Assembly: GCA_009774535.1 (NCBI GenBank) | Contig: VSNY01000003.1 | Span: 3,017 to 67,016, forward strand | Length of the DNA stretch: 64,000 nt | DNA from: Lachnospiraceae bacterium | Lineage (GTDB): Bacteria > Bacillota > Clostridia > Lachnospirales > Lachnospiraceae | Direction of reading: 5' to 3' | Shown: in pieces, positions 25,903 to 36,822 of the stretch | Position numbering within the stretch: position 1 is the stretch's first letter | Layout: every line of letters starts with the position of its first letter | Position numbers and translations under genes: made by a program | Notes under the pieces: generated by a model | Database searches by the model: none | Seen by the model: only the letters and a program-made list of their open reading frames with translations | What the model was told of the DNA's origin: nothing

Positions 25903-27594
25903 TTACGATGAACCAGCAATTAACACTGTTTTCCCTGCAAAGGCAAATCCATAATGCCGGATCTGCTCTTTCTGTATCCCTTTTGCAAGCAATTCCGTAT
26001 CATATTTTTTATCCGCGATTTGATTTAACGCATTTTTTACAGTCTCTGTAAGATCCTTTTCTTTTGCCGGATGAAACACTTTAAATTCCATAATAACCGC
26101 TTTTCTTCGCTGATCCAGCGGCTGCATAATTACATCATACCGTCCCAGGCCGCTTTCTCTGTTGGAAGTAATTTGATACTGGTCAGACAAATCCGCCAGC
26201 AGTCCCAGGACAAATCCATGGTAAAAGCGTTCCGGTTCCGACTGATCCGAAGGTTTTTTTCCAGTGTCAAAACTGCTGAATGTCTGCAGTGCAATCTGGT
26301 TCATATACTCGTTCATATAATCCACATCATCCGCCAGCAATGCTTTGATAAAGTCATTATAACGGGTGGACGGATTTTGGAACCATCTCAGAATCATTTT
26401 GCGGAATTCTTTTTTTACCTCCAGATTTGTAAAAGACAGTTCATACAATAATTCTTCTTCCTCAACGTTTCTCACACTGTCGACTTTCAGGTAACCAGAC
26501 GCCAATAGAAGGCTCCAGATGGATTCATTCGTTTCTTCGAGCTGCTCAAATACGATTTCTTCATCTAAGGCAGTTATGATTTTATGCCCGGCCAGCAGAT
26601 CTTCCATAGCGATTTTAATATCAGCGCTGCCTTCCCGGATCAGCCTGCCTGCCAGCTTATTAGAACTGGTATTCATCCAGTAAGGGCCGAATTTTTTGGC
26701 ATCCAGATATTTCGTAATCGACCATGGATTGTAAATATCCTTTCGCCTGCCAAAATGGAAGCCGTTATACCACACCCTTACCTGATCCAAATAAGCAGAC
26801 ATCCCATACTGTTCCAGCGCCCTGGTTACTTCTTGTTCCGTAAAGCCAAACGCTGCGGCATATTTTTCAGAAGTCGTTGTAACTACCTCCAAATTGCTGA
26901 TATCTGAAAAAATAGATTCCTTACTGATTCTGGTAATGCCTGTCAAAAGTCCGCGCTCCAGATAAGGATTTGTCTTAAATGTATAATTTAACATACTTCT
27001 AAGAAACAAAACGAGTTTTTCCCAATATCCAAACACATAGGATTCCTGCAGCGGCGTATCATATTCATCCAGAAAAATCAGCACCTTTTTCCCATAATAC
27101 CGATACATGCAAAGTGCCAGTCTATGTATCGACATTGCTGCCACGGCGTCCGACAGATCCGGCCGGATATAATCAAAATATTCTTTTTCCTGGCTGTTTA
27201 AGGCAGTTCCAGAAAGCAGAAATCTATATTTTGCATACAGATCCAGTATCATTTGTATCAGACTTTCCCTGGCTGTTTCATAAGTATCTCCTTTGATTCC
27301 CGCAAAGCTCAAAAAAATCACGGGGTAACCAGCATAAAGCTTCCGGTATTTTTCTTCTTTCCAGATCGATAATCCATAAAATAATTCCTGCCTGTGCGGA
27401 TACTGATTGGAAAAAAACGCCTCCGCCATACTTAAATTCAATGTTTTTCCAAAACGGCGCGGACGTGTGATCAGTGTGACCACATCCCCATTTTCCCACC
27501 ATTCCCTGATAAATCCGGTTTTGTCAATATAGAAACACCCATTTTCTCTGATATACGTAAAATCCTGCGCTCTGATCGATATGACAGGCTTCAT
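25903..27594 (-). CDS. AAA-ATPase-like protein with PD-(D/E)XK nuclease-like domain
   Basis: The product has 563 residues from ATG 27594 (AAAGGGG 9 nt upstream; an earlier ATG at 27603 abuts the ribosome site). The N-terminal half is the AAA-ATPase-like family: YIDKTGFIREWW, Walker A TRPRRFGKTLNL near residue 45, Walker B KVLIFLDEYDTPLQ. The C-terminal region carries a PD-(D/E)XK core (GLGRYDVIM...KAVIMEFKV). The family is abundant in gut Clostridia and Bacteroidetes, often in many copies, and its function is not settled; defence or mobile-element roles have been suggested. An 18-bp repeat lies directly upstream in the same open frame. Confidence 0.9.
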   Translation of the reverse strand: MKPVISIRAQDFTYIRENGCFYIDKTGFIREWWENGDVVTLITRPRRFGKTLNLSMAEAFFSNQYPHRQELFYGLSIWKEEKYRKLYAGYPVIFLSFAGIKGDTYETARESLIQMILDLYAKYRFLLSGTALNSQEKEYFDYIRPDLSDAVAAMSIHRLALCMYRYYGKKVLIFLDEYDTPLQESYVFGYWEKLVLFLRSMLNYTFKTNPYLERGLLTGITRISKESIFSDISNLEVVTTTSEKYAAAFGFTEQEVTRALEQYGMSAYLDQVRVWYNGFHFGRRKDIYNPWSITKYLDAKKFGPYWMNTSSNKLAGRLIREGSADIKIAMEDLLAGHKIITALDEEIVFEQLEETNESIWSLLLASGYLKVDSVRNVEEEELLYELSFTNLEVKKEFRKMILRWFQNPSTRYNDFIKALLADDVDYMNEYMNQIALQTFSSFDTGKKPSDQSEPERFYHGFVLGLLADLSDQYQITSNRESGLGRYDVIMQPLDQRRKAVIMEFKVFHPAKEKDLTETVKNALNQIADKKYDTELLAKGIQKEQIRHYGFAFAGKTVLIAGSS

Positions 27595-27623
27595 TTTATA
27601 CATCCCCTTTACATGCAGTTTCT

Positions 27624-27682
27624 TTTCAAACTTATCAAACTTTTCAAACTTATCAAACTTTTCAGACTTATCAGATTTTTCA
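27624..27682 (-). repeat. 18-bp direct repeats before the AAA-ATPase gene
   Basis: On the minus strand the unit GATAAGTTTGAAAAGTTT occurs about 2.5 times, preceded by two diverged copies (GATAAGTCTGAAAAG). The whole array is open in the ATPase frame and would encode repeated Phe/Ser-Asp/Glu-Lys triplets, but there is no in-frame ATG, GTG or TTG between it and the stop of the upstream gene. Confidence 0.85.
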
Positions 27683-27698
27683 GGCTCTTGATCTGCAA

Positions 27699-28535
27699 TT
27701 AAATCTCCGCCACATAAGTTCTTGCCCTCTTATAATTGGGCCTTCCGTCAACACCGCTCAGATCAAAACTCATTCCATAATAATTATGCCGCTGATCTAT
27801 CAGCCCCCACGTCGGGTCATACACTTTTCCGCCTGCTTCCGCCCAGCCATGACCGCCGCTGGAAACAGCATAACAATCTTTATAACCAACCGCATTAGCA
27901 AGAAACGCAAATCCAGCCCCAAAAGCATAACAACTCCCATGACCTTCTTCAAACAAGCTTCTTGCATAATCCAGTTCCCAATGCCCGGTATACACAAATT
28001 TGGGAGAACCACGGTACTTAAAATGCTTCATTAAATAATCATAAGTCTTTTTCAGCTTTTCCGATTTTTTCATCTCCGGCTTTGTCGCTTTTTCAACAAT
28101 TTCATTTGCCATTACAAGAATTTCCAGTTTTTCCTTACTGCCGCGATTTACTACCGCTTTTCCATCCGCTCCCAAAGTCATGCCATTTACAATCGACGAT
28201 GCGTCCATAGATCCTTTCTTTCCATTTGCATTTTGAAAAAAATAATAACTGCCGTCAATTTTCTGCCATCCGGTGTGCTGCACTCCTTTGGAATCAAAAT
28301 AATAAGTTTTCCCTTTGATCCTGGCTAACCCTTTTACTTTTTTCCCTTTTTGATAATAAAAAAATTTCTGGTTCCTATTCTGCCATTCTCCCGTTGCATT
28401 TTCCGTTTGGGAAATTGCAGTGTCCGAACTGGCAGACGCCGCTATACTGTCTGAACTCCCAAAAAACAAGATACCCATAATCAAAAAAATACGAAGCCAT
28501 ATCCGTTTATTTCCATTTATTTTTTTCTTCCCCAT
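27699..28535 (-). CDS. Secreted transglutaminase-like protein with cell-wall-binding repeats
   Basis: I choose ATG 28535 (GAAAGGG 8 nt upstream), giving 278 residues with a basic N-terminus and a signal peptide (about 12-33, ending SIAASAS). Two choline/glucan-binding-type repeats follow (YFDSKGVQHTGWQKIDGSYYFF). The C-terminal domain has a transglutaminase/papain-like triad: Cys in GHGSCYAFG, His in GGHGWAE, Asp in VYDPTWG. Such proteins act at the cell surface as cross-linkers, amidases or proteases; which one is unknown. Confidence 0.88.
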   Translation of the reverse strand: MGKKKINGNKRIWLRIFLIMGILFFGSSDSIAASASSDTAISQTENATGEWQNRNQKFFYYQKGKKVKGLARIKGKTYYFDSKGVQHTGWQKIDGSYYFFQNANGKKGSMDASSIVNGMTLGADGKAVVNRGSKEKLEILVMANEIVEKATKPEMKKSEKLKKTYDYLMKHFKYRGSPKFVYTGHWELDYARSLFEEGHGSCYAFGAGFAFLANAVGYKDCYAVSSGGHGWAEAGGKVYDPTWGLIDQRHNYYGMSFDLSGVDGRPNYKRARTYVAEI

Positions 28536-28668
28536 CCTTGATTCCCTTTCTTTTATCTTTAATTTAGCATAACCATCCATCGAAAGCAATAAATTGGACT
28601 ATTTTTATGATGATCCGAAAAATTTCGCTTTCTGAACAGCCGATTATGATTATAATGTATAATAAAAA

Positions 28669-28685
28669 GGCAGTAACAGACTGCC
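28669..28685 (+). promoter_or_regulatory. Small leader hairpin before the recombinase
   Basis: GGCAGT-AACAG-ACTGCC lies 14 nt before the recombinase ATG and downstream of a TATAAT (about 28651). It is close enough to influence translation start. This is a weak inference. Confidence 0.35.
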
Positions 28686-28699
28686 GGAAAGCAGGAAAA

Positions 28700-29278
28700 A
28701 TGTCAACTACACAACCGATAAAAAGCAAAGAAGACTTAAAAGCATTTATGGCATATTACAAAACAACACACCCAAATCCGCGAAATCAGGCATTAATCAT
28801 CCTTGGACTGCACACGGCTCTTCGCATCAGTGATATTCTCGAACTGCATTGGAAAGACGTATATGATTTTTCCATGCACATTTTTAAAAAACACCTGACC
28901 GTACTGGAGCAAAAAACGAACAAACAAAAAATGGTAGCTCTAAACATACATGTCATCGAAACACTGGAGACCTTCAAAAACATCCGCAAACCCAATCCAC
29001 AGGATTTTATCTTTTCCAAAAGAACAGACCCGGCCTCCCCCATATCCCGTTCACAGGCATTCCGCATCGTCCGCAACGCCGCCCGCGAATCCCTGCACGC
29101 CGAACACATCAGCTGCCACTCTCTGCGCAAAACCTTTGGATATCACGCATGGAAGCAAGGCATATCACCCGTTTTACTTATGGATATTTACAACCACTCT
29201 TCCTATCAGATTACCAAACGCTACCTCGGAATCGACCAGGACGAAAAAGATCACGTATATCTTGATCTAAAACTCTGA
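28700..29278 (+). CDS. Minimal tyrosine recombinase (integrase catalytic domain only)
   Basis: Starting at ATG 28700 (CAGGA just upstream) gives 192 residues; more distal ATGs lie within the promoter region. All expected catalytic residues are seen: Arg in HTALRISDIL, His-x-x-Arg in CHSLRKTFG, His in IYNHSSYQ and the nucleophile Tyr in TKRYLGI. The N-terminal core-binding (SAM-like) domain of phage integrases is absent, so the size resembles FimB-type recombinases. No other mobile-element genes flank it. Possible roles are DNA inversion or a relic of an integrated element. Confidence 0.85.
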   Translation: MSTTQPIKSKEDLKAFMAYYKTTHPNPRNQALIILGLHTALRISDILELHWKDVYDFSMHIFKKHLTVLEQKTNKQKMVALNIHVIETLETFKNIRKPNPQDFIFSKRTDPASPISRSQAFRIVRNAARESLHAEHISCHSLRKTFGYHAWKQGISPVLLMDIYNHSSYQITKRYLGIDQDEKDHVYLDLKL

Positions 29279-29314
29279 CAGCCGTACAACCATCTCCGGA
29301 AAAGCCAATACCCA

Positions 29315-29374
29315 GACATTGCGGAATGTGGGGTGGATCTCTCAGGCAAATCCCACCCCACATCCCGCAGTGTC
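29315..29374. repeat. Long 22-bp hairpin after the recombinase gene
   Basis: Arms 29315..29336 and 29353..29374 pair over 22 bp with two G-U positions and enclose a 16-nt loop. There is no T-tract. It lies between the convergent recombinase and ATP synthase operon, so it may act as a two-way barrier or a recombination site. Confidence 0.7.
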
Positions 29375-29394
29375 GTCCGCATTCAGATCTCCAT

Positions 29395-29427
29395 AAAAAA
29401 TAGCCAAGGCAACCCTCAGCTATTTTT
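29395..29427 (-). terminator. Terminator of the ATP synthase operon
   Basis: On the minus strand a stem AATAGCTGAGG / CCTTGGCTATT (G-U tolerant) is followed by a run of six T, about 20 nt after the atpC stop. Confidence 0.85.
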
Positions 29428-29445
29428 CACTACACATCATCCAAT

Positions 29446-29856
29446 CTACTTCGCCGCATCAATTCTTACCAGCGCCTTCTTCAAAGCAATTTCCGCCCGC
29501 TTCACATCCAAACCGGCCTCTTTCATTTTCAGCCGTCTCTCCGCGCGCATCTTCGCTTCCTCCGCCCGGTTTCGGTCGATCTCTTCCGGCCATTCCGCGA
29601 CTTCCGCAAGAAGTGTCACCTTATCGCCTAAAATCTCAGCAAATCCCGCATGCACGGCTGCTTTCTTCGATCCGGACGCTTCAGTAATCGTCACAATCCC
29701 CGGCGCAAGTACAGCCGTCAGCGGGATATGATGTTTATACACACCGATATCACCTTCCGTCGTCGTAAACTCGATCATGGAAGCATCTCCGGTATAAAAC
29801 ACGCGTTCCGGTGTAATAATCTCTACTTGAAACAATCTGTTCGCATCTGCCATCAC
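29446..29856 (-). CDS. atpC: F-type ATP synthase epsilon subunit
   Basis: The 136-residue product has the N-terminal beta-sandwich (FQVEIITPERVFYTGDASMIEF...GDIGVYKHHIPL) and a C-terminal two-helix domain that can inhibit ATP hydrolysis. It is the last gene of the operon, 8 nt after atpD. Confidence 0.95.
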   Translation of the reverse strand: MMADANRLFQVEIITPERVFYTGDASMIEFTTTEGDIGVYKHHIPLTAVLAPGIVTITEASGSKKAAVHAGFAEILGDKVTLLAEVAEWPEEIDRNRAEEAKMRAERRLKMKEAGLDVKRAEIALKKALVRIDAAK

Positions 29857-29864
29857 GTCACCCC

Positions 29865-31259
<1,395 letters not shown>

Positions 31260-31298
31260 CTATCACTCCTTTTTTATCTATTTTCTGTTGCCGCAATC

Positions 31299-32156
31299 CT
31301 AACTGATTGCTTCCGCACCTGCTATAATCTCGGTCAGCTCCTGTGTAATGGAACCCTGACGGGCGCGGTTGTATTTCAAAGACAGATCACTGATCATTTC
31401 TTCCGCATTGCTTGTAGCAGAATCCATTGCCTGCATTCTCGCTCCATTTTCACTGGCAACCGCTTCTACCAGAGCGCCATAAAAAATACTGGTCACATAC
31501 TTAGGAATAATCATATCCAGCGCTTCTTTTTCATTCGGCTCATAGTTCATAATCAGATTCTTGTCAGCCGCTGACAGTTCTGCTTCTGAGAACTCCACCG
31601 GCAGCAGCTTCATCAGGCTTGGAATATGTGCCACCGTATTTTTAAAATGGGTATACGCCAGATAGATCTGTCCGATTTTTCCCTCAGCAAAATCCTTTAA
31701 CACCTGATCGCAGATTTCCATAGCATCTTTGTACGTAGGATTCTCAATGACATCCGAGGCGTCCATAGCGACCTGGTACCCTCTTCGCTCTAACGCTTCT
31801 TTTCCTTTGGTACCAATCGTATACAGCAATATCTTTTCCTTCGGAATACCGTTATTTTGAACCAGCTTCGTAATATTAGAATTATAACCGCCTGCCAGTC
31901 CGCGGTTTGAGGTGATCACTACCACTGCAACTTTATCCGAACCATTATCGGCCAGATACGGATGATCCATTGTTCCTGACCGTGCCAGGATCGAAGTTAC
32001 CGTACGATACATATGCTGAAAATACGGATCTGTCCGTTCTGCATGCGTCTTTGCCTTCTGCAGTTTTACGGTAGAAACTAATTTCATGGCTTTTGTGATC
32101 TGCTGCGTACTCTGTATGCTGCTTTTTCTTCTCTTTATGTCTCTCATCGAGGCCAT
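31299..32156 (-). CDS. atpG: F-type ATP synthase gamma subunit
   Basis: The 285-residue central-stalk subunit has the long N-terminal helix (MRDIKRRKSSIQSTQQITKAMKLVSTVKLQKAK) split across the coiled coil, the Rossmann-like middle (VVVITSNRGLAGGYN) and C-terminal helix (RMQAMDSATSNAEEMI). It rotates inside alpha3-beta3. Confidence 0.97.
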   Translation of the reverse strand: MASMRDIKRRKSSIQSTQQITKAMKLVSTVKLQKAKTHAERTDPYFQHMYRTVTSILARSGTMDHPYLADNGSDKVAVVVITSNRGLAGGYNSNITKLVQNNGIPKEKILLYTIGTKGKEALERRGYQVAMDASDVIENPTYKDAMEICDQVLKDFAEGKIGQIYLAYTHFKNTVAHIPSLMKLLPVEFSEAELSAADKNLIMNYEPNEKEALDMIIPKYVTSIFYGALVEAVASENGARMQAMDSATSNAEEMISDLSLKYNRARQGSITQELTEIIAGAEAIS

Positions 32157-32172
32157 AATCTGTCACCGCCTT

Positions 32173-33684
32173 CTACCGAAATGATTTTTTGCACTCTTCG
32201 ATCGCCCGGATCAGCTGCTTTTCCATATCCTCTTCCAGTACTTTTGTCGTACGGATCGATTCCGGAATATCCGGATATTTCGTATCAATATATTCAAACA
32301 GCTCACTCTCAAATCGAAGAATATCTTCGGTCGGAATATCCAACAGATATTTATTGGTAGCAGCATAAATAATAATAACCTGTTTTTCGACAGGCATCGG
32401 CTGATACTGCGGCTGTTTTAAAATCTCCTTGATGCGTTCCCCTTGTTCCAGCTTTTCTTTCGTGTCTGCATCCAGTTCGGAACCAAACTGCGAAAATGCT
32501 GCCAACTCGCGGTACTGCGCCAGTTCTGTACGAATCGGAGCAGAGATTTTCTTAATCGCCTTGATCTGCGCGGAACCGCCTACCCTGGATACCGACAGAC
32601 CTGCGTTGATCGCCGGGCGGAAACCTGCGTTAAACATTTCCGTCTCCAGATAAATCTGTCCGTCTGTGATCGAAATAACATTTGTCGGAATATATGCGGA
32701 TACGTCGCCCGCCTGCGTTTCAATAATCGGAAGAGCCGTCAGAGAACCTCCGCCTAATTTATCCGCCAGTCTCGCCGCGCGTTCCAACAACCTGGAATGC
32801 AGGTAGAATACATCGCCCGGATAAGCCTCACGTCCTGGCGGTCTTCTCAGCAATAAGGAAAGTGTACGATATGCCGTCGCATGTTTGCTCAGGTCATCAT
32901 AGACAATGAGTACGTCTTCCCCATTTTCCATCCATTCTTCGCCGACCGCACATCCTGCGTACGGCGCGATATACTGCAGCGGCGCAAGCTCGCTTGCTGT
33001 GGATGCTACGACCGTTGTATATGCCATAGCGCCAAATTCTTCCAGCGTCTTCACAATCGATGCAACGGTAGAAGCTTTCTGACCGATTGCTACATAAATA
33101 CACTTTACACCCTGGCCTTTTTGGTTGATAATTGTATCAATTGCAATTGCTGTCTTACCAGTCTGTCTGTCGCCGATAATCAGCTCACGCTGTCCCCTTC
33201 CAATCGGTATCATGGAATCAATCGCCTTAATACCAGTCTGCAGCGGCGTATCTACCGATTTTCTGGAAATAACGCCGGACGCGACTCTTTCGATCTGGCG
33301 GTATTTATCTGTTTTTACTGGTCCCTTACCGTCGATCGGCTGCCCGAGCGCATTTACTACCCGGCCAATCATAGCGTCTCCAACCGGAACCTCTACAACT
33401 CTTCCGGTAGTCTTTACGGTATCGCCTTCGTTGATACTTTTCTGGTCACCGAGCAATACGGCGCCGACGTTATCTTCCTCGAGGTTCAATACCATGCCAT
33501 ATACTTCACCCGGAAATTCCAGCAGCTCGCCCTGCATCGCGTTTTCCAGACCATGGATACGCGCAATGCCGTCCGCTACCTGGATAACCGTACCTACATC
33601 AGCGACCTCCAGCTCTGCGGCATACCGTTTGATCTGCTCTTTGATGACCGAACTGATCTCCTCTGGTTTTAAATTCATGGACAA
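32173..33684 (-). CDS. atpA: F-type ATP synthase alpha subunit
   Basis: The 503-residue non-catalytic nucleotide-binding subunit has P-loop [13 protein letters not shown], the conserved [11 protein letters not shown] and the arginine-finger region ([16 protein letters not shown]). It alternates with beta in F1. Confidence 0.98.
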   Translation of the reverse strand: MSMNLKPEEISSVIKEQIKRYAAELEVADVGTVIQVADGIARIHGLENAMQGELLEFPGEVYGMVLNLEEDNVGAVLLGDQKSINEGDTVKTTGRVVEVPVGDAMIGRVVNALGQPIDGKGPVKTDKYRQIERVASGVISRKSVDTPLQTGIKAIDSMIPIGRGQRELIIGDRQTGKTAIAIDTIINQKGQGVKCIYVAIGQKASTVASIVKTLEEFGAMAYTTVVASTASELAPLQYIAPYAGCAVGEEWMENGEDVLIVYDDLSKHATAYRTLSLLLRRPPGREAYPGDVFYLHSRLLERAARLADKLGGGSLTALPIIETQAGDVSAYIPTNVISITDGQIYLETEMFNAGFRPAINAGLSVSRVGGSAQIKAIKKISAPIRTELAQYRELAAFSQFGSELDADTKEKLEQGERIKEILKQPQYQPMPVEKQVIIIYAATNKYLLDIPTEDILRFESELFEYIDTKYPDIPESIRTTKVLEEDMEKQLIRAIEECKKSFR

Positions 33685-33718
33685 TAGTCACCTACTTTCA
33701 ACTGTTTTAGCCATATTG

Positions 33719-34273
33719 CTACGGCATTTGTAACTTTAATTTTGTTAATTCGGAAGTCAGCCTGGCCAGCTTGTTTTTTACGCTGCCATCCACAACTCTG
33801 TCCCCGACCCGGATTACGATCCCCCCAATCAGGGATGGATCAACCTTATAAATAAATTCAAACTGCACATAATCAGTTGTCTCTAACAGCTTTCTGCGTA
33901 TCGCGTCCTTCTGCATCAAAGACAGTTCCATCGCAGATGTCACATAGGCAGTTCCTATCTTTTTAAATTCTTTTACCTGCGAAATAAAGTATTCCAGCAC
34001 CTCGGCAAATTCCTGGTAATGGCCTTTAGCGATGATCATCAGCATCAGCCCGACCATCTCCCGGGATGCGCGGCCGCCGAATACGGATTCTACGATTTTT
34101 TGTTTTTCTTCAATAACGATTTTCGGATGATTCATCATCTTGGCAAGATCTTCGTTCGTCTGCACAATTCCAAGCATCCGTCTTGCTTCTTCCAGCAATG
34201 CGTCTGCCTGGCCAGATTCCAAAGCCAGCTCAAATAATGCATCTCCGTACGTTTTTGAAACTAGCTTTGCCAT
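33719..34273 (-). CDS. atpH: F-type ATP synthase delta subunit
   Basis: The 184-residue peripheral-stalk subunit has the N-terminal helical domain (SKTYGDALFELALESG) and conserved C-terminal strand (GGIVIRVGDRVVDGSVKNKL). It overlaps atpF by 13 nt, a sign of translational coupling. Confidence 0.95.
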   Translation of the reverse strand: MAKLVSKTYGDALFELALESGQADALLEEARRMLGIVQTNEDLAKMMNHPKIVIEEKQKIVESVFGGRASREMVGLMLMIIAKGHYQEFAEVLEYFISQVKEFKKIGTAYVTSAMELSLMQKDAIRRKLLETTDYVQFEFIYKVDPSLIGGIVIRVGDRVVDGSVKNKLARLTSELTKLKLQMP

Positions 34274-34776
34274 GTCGAATCACCCATTTCTTTCAATGTC
34301 TCTTCCACAAGCCCATTCTGAACGGTTGTATCGATCGATGCTGTTACTATTTTCGCAGCCATCATAGATGCAACTGTAATCATTTCCCGTTTCATCTCAT
34401 CCATTGCACGGCTCTTTTCGAGTTTTGCCTCTTCATTCGCGTGCTGGATGATGCGGGCAGCTTCCTGCTTTGCTTCGTCGATAATATGTGCTTCATTTTT
34501 CAATGCCTTCTGACGTGCTTCGCTTAAAATGGCTTCTGCTTCTTTGTCTGCGTTTTTCAGTTTTTCTTCATATTCTGCCTTCATCGCAGCAGCTTTTTCT
34601 TTATCGCCCTTCGCGCTGTCAATATCGCCCTGAATCTTTCTCTGCCTGTCATAAAGCATCTTCCTGACCGGATTCAGCAGCAAATAAGACAATGCCAAAA
34701 ACAACACAAAAATCGCGACCGCCAAAATGACCGCATCATGAATTAATTGAAAATCAAGATTAAATAATCTTTCCAT
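34261..34776 (-). CDS. atpF: F-type ATP synthase b subunit
   Basis: The 171-residue product has one N-terminal membrane helix (about 12-33) followed by a long charged coiled coil (DRQRKIQGDIDSAKGDKEKA...EAEAILSEARQKA). It forms the peripheral stalk. Confidence 0.95.
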   Translation of the reverse strand: MERLFNLDFQLIHDAVILAVAIFVLFLALSYLLLNPVRKMLYDRQRKIQGDIDSAKGDKEKAAAMKAEYEEKLKNADKEAEAILSEARQKALKNEAHIIDEAKQEAARIIQHANEEAKLEKSRAMDEMKREMITVASMMAAKIVTASIDTTVQNGLVEETLKEMGDSTWQS

Positions 34777-34846
34777 GTTCGCTCAATTCAGCCTCCTTTC
34801 CGTCTTAATTCCATTTATCCGACGCATGGCAGCGTCTCTTTGCTTT

Positions 34847-35134
<288 letters not shown>

Positions 35135-35156
35135 TTAATAAGAAGACTAAAAATAT

Positions 35157-35891
35157 TTAGTCTGTTTCCATCTGCTGGCTGATATAAGTCATTGTCAGCA
35201 TACAGAATACATAAGTCTGAATCGCTCCTGAGAACAGATCAAAATACATATGAAGCGCTGCCGGCCAGATAATTGCCACTTTGGACAACAATCCATATAC
35301 CAACGCCATCATGACCGTACCTGACAACACGTTTGCAAATAAACGTAATGACAGGGAAATCGGAACCGCAATCTCACTGATCAGGTTGATCGGAAACCAG
35401 ATCGGCAGCCATGGTGGTAATGGCGAGCACATGTCTGTCCAGATTTTTTTCGGACTCTGATACTTGAACTGACAAAAATGTATCAGCGTAAATGTAATCA
35501 GACCCAGCGCAAGCGTAGTACCATAATCAGCTGTCGGCGGCCTTAAGCCGAACAGACCGGATATATTGCTCATCAGAATGAAAATAAAGATCGTACTGAT
35601 ATAGTTCACGAACTTCGGCGCATTCTTGCCCATGGTACCTTCCACAACCCCATCCAGCGAACTGACAATCAGTTCCAGTATATTCTGGAATGTATCCGGT
35701 ATTTCTGTAGCGTGACGCATTTTGATATTTGCAATGAGCGCAAACCCGATCAAAAACAGCATGACAATAAGTATACATACATGTGATGAAGTAATCCAGA
35801 CCTCATGCCCAAACAGGTTATAAGAAAATAACCCATGAATCATAAAATCAATATTGTCAGCACTGGATGACATTACAATTGCATTTGTCAC
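35157..35891 (-). CDS. atpB: F-type ATP synthase a subunit
   Basis: This is a 244-residue membrane stator with about five or six helices. The essential Arg lies in SLSLRLFANVLSG, and GLRPPTADYGTTLALG and the C-terminal ALHMYFDLFSGAIQTYVFCMLTMTY are family-typical. It forms the ion half-channels with the c ring. Confidence 0.96.
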   Translation of the reverse strand: MTNAIVMSSSADNIDFMIHGLFSYNLFGHEVWITSSHVCILIVMLFLIGFALIANIKMRHATEIPDTFQNILELIVSSLDGVVEGTMGKNAPKFVNYISTIFIFILMSNISGLFGLRPPTADYGTTLALGLITFTLIHFCQFKYQSPKKIWTDMCSPLPPWLPIWFPINLISEIAVPISLSLRLFANVLSGTVMMALVYGLLSKVAIIWPAALHMYFDLFSGAIQTYVFCMLTMTYISQQMETD

Positions 35892-36334
35892 ATTTTCACC
35901 TCCCTTTCCATCGTGTTAGTTTCGTCCGAAGACCCACCACCTTTTCTTGTTACTTTATTAAGCACTTTGTGCAAAAACGGCTGTAAATAAGCCGATATCT
36001 TTAAACCCATCACACCTAAAAAAAGCGTGACAAGGTTACCAAGATCAAAATACATAGTAATACTGAATACTACCACAACTGCGGCATACCGCATAATCCC
36101 TTTTGCGGTAATCTGCACTCTTGCTTTATGGGCGTCCATACAGTCAATCGTTTCCGCAATGATGCGCGCAATATGATACGCCATAGCCATAGCCGTTACA
36201 ATACCGATCCAAAGCCCGCTGCTGTAACGCAGACGATCCTGCGCAAACCAGACCCCGGTTACCTGGATCACAATCCCGTAAAGCAGTATCCCCAGCAGTA
36301 ATTCAGGCAGCGCCTGATTCAAACGTCTGAACAT
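35888..36334 (-). CDS. atpI: ATP synthase subunit I (AtpI-like)
   Basis: I start at ATG 36334 (AGCAGG close upstream), giving 148 residues; an ORF start at 36409 adds a polar tail that does not fit the family. Four hydrophobic segments are visible (LLLGILLYGIVIQ, WIGIVTAMAMAYHIARI, YAAVVVVFSITMYFDLG, LFLGVMGLKISAYLQPF). AtpI is thought to aid c-ring assembly. It overlaps atpB by 4 nt. Confidence 0.85.
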   Translation of the reverse strand: MFRRLNQALPELLLGILLYGIVIQVTGVWFAQDRLRYSSGLWIGIVTAMAMAYHIARIIAETIDCMDAHKARVQITAKGIMRYAAVVVVFSITMYFDLGNLVTLFLGVMGLKISAYLQPFLHKVLNKVTRKGGGSSDETNTMEREVKM

Positions 36335-36424
36335 TTCAGCCTGCTTCCTTCCTGTATATTTATATTTGTCATATTCTTTCGGTCTGCCTGGCGGATTTCT
36401 TATGCACAATATTTCTGCGCAAAT

Positions 36425-36664
36425 TTATTTTTCAGCGTGTTCCCTTTTGGAATCATCCTGATAGATTTTTTTTGCCATAATAAAAATATTACGAAAACCT
36501 GCCAATGCCCCCATCAGAAACAGCGGAATGGCAACGACCGGCATCTGAAATTTCTCGCCGATCCAGACTCCCAGTAACGTACACATCACAATCGGAACAA
36601 TCATATTTAAACTAAATTGTATGATCATGGTAAATGCCTGAAATACACTCCGTCTGTTTTTCAT
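36425..36664 (-). CDS. AtpZ/AtpI-type small membrane protein
   Basis: The 79-residue product has two membrane helices and the family motif LGVWIGEKFQMP...GALAGFRNIF (ATPase gene 1/AtpZ type). It leads the atp operon, with GAGG before its ATG. AtpZ and AtpI together have been linked to Mg/Ca transport or rotor assembly. Confidence 0.85.
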   Translation of the reverse strand: MKNRRSVFQAFTMIIQFSLNMIVPIVMCTLLGVWIGEKFQMPVVAIPLFLMGALAGFRNIFIMAKKIYQDDSKREHAEK

Positions 36665-36708
36665 ATAGTTCCTCTTTTCTTACATAAGCGCATAAAAACA
36701 CTACCTAC

Positions 36709-36737
36709 ATTATAAGCACTAATGAGCAGATTGTCCA
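36709..36737 (-). promoter_or_regulatory. Promoter of the ATP synthase operon
   Basis: TGGACA (36732..36737) and TATAAT (36709..36714) with 17-nt spacing on the minus strand, about 50 nt upstream of the first atp gene. Confidence 0.8.
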
Positions 36738-36772
36738 TAAAATTTTATTTTAATTATCATTTAATTAAAATA

Positions 36773-36804
36773 TGGCACATTTTGAGTTTTCCCAAAATGT
36801 ACCA
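36773..36804 (-). terminator. Hairpin after the phosphatase-like gene
   Basis: TGGTACATTTTGG / CTCAAAATGTGCCA forms a ~13-bp stem with one mismatch, followed on the minus strand by ATATTTT. It probably ends the tsaC-phosphatase transcript before the atp promoter. Confidence 0.6.
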
Positions 36805-36822
36805 CGATTATACCCGTACCAG

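Noticed and set aside
27624..27682. CRISPR-like array
   Set aside because: Units are 18 bp and directly abutting without spacers; a simple tandem repeat.
33125..33733. Long plus-strand ORFs opposite atpA (202 and 263 codons)
   Set aside because: Antisense to a fully conserved ATP synthase subunit; composition is the reverse complement of coding sequence.
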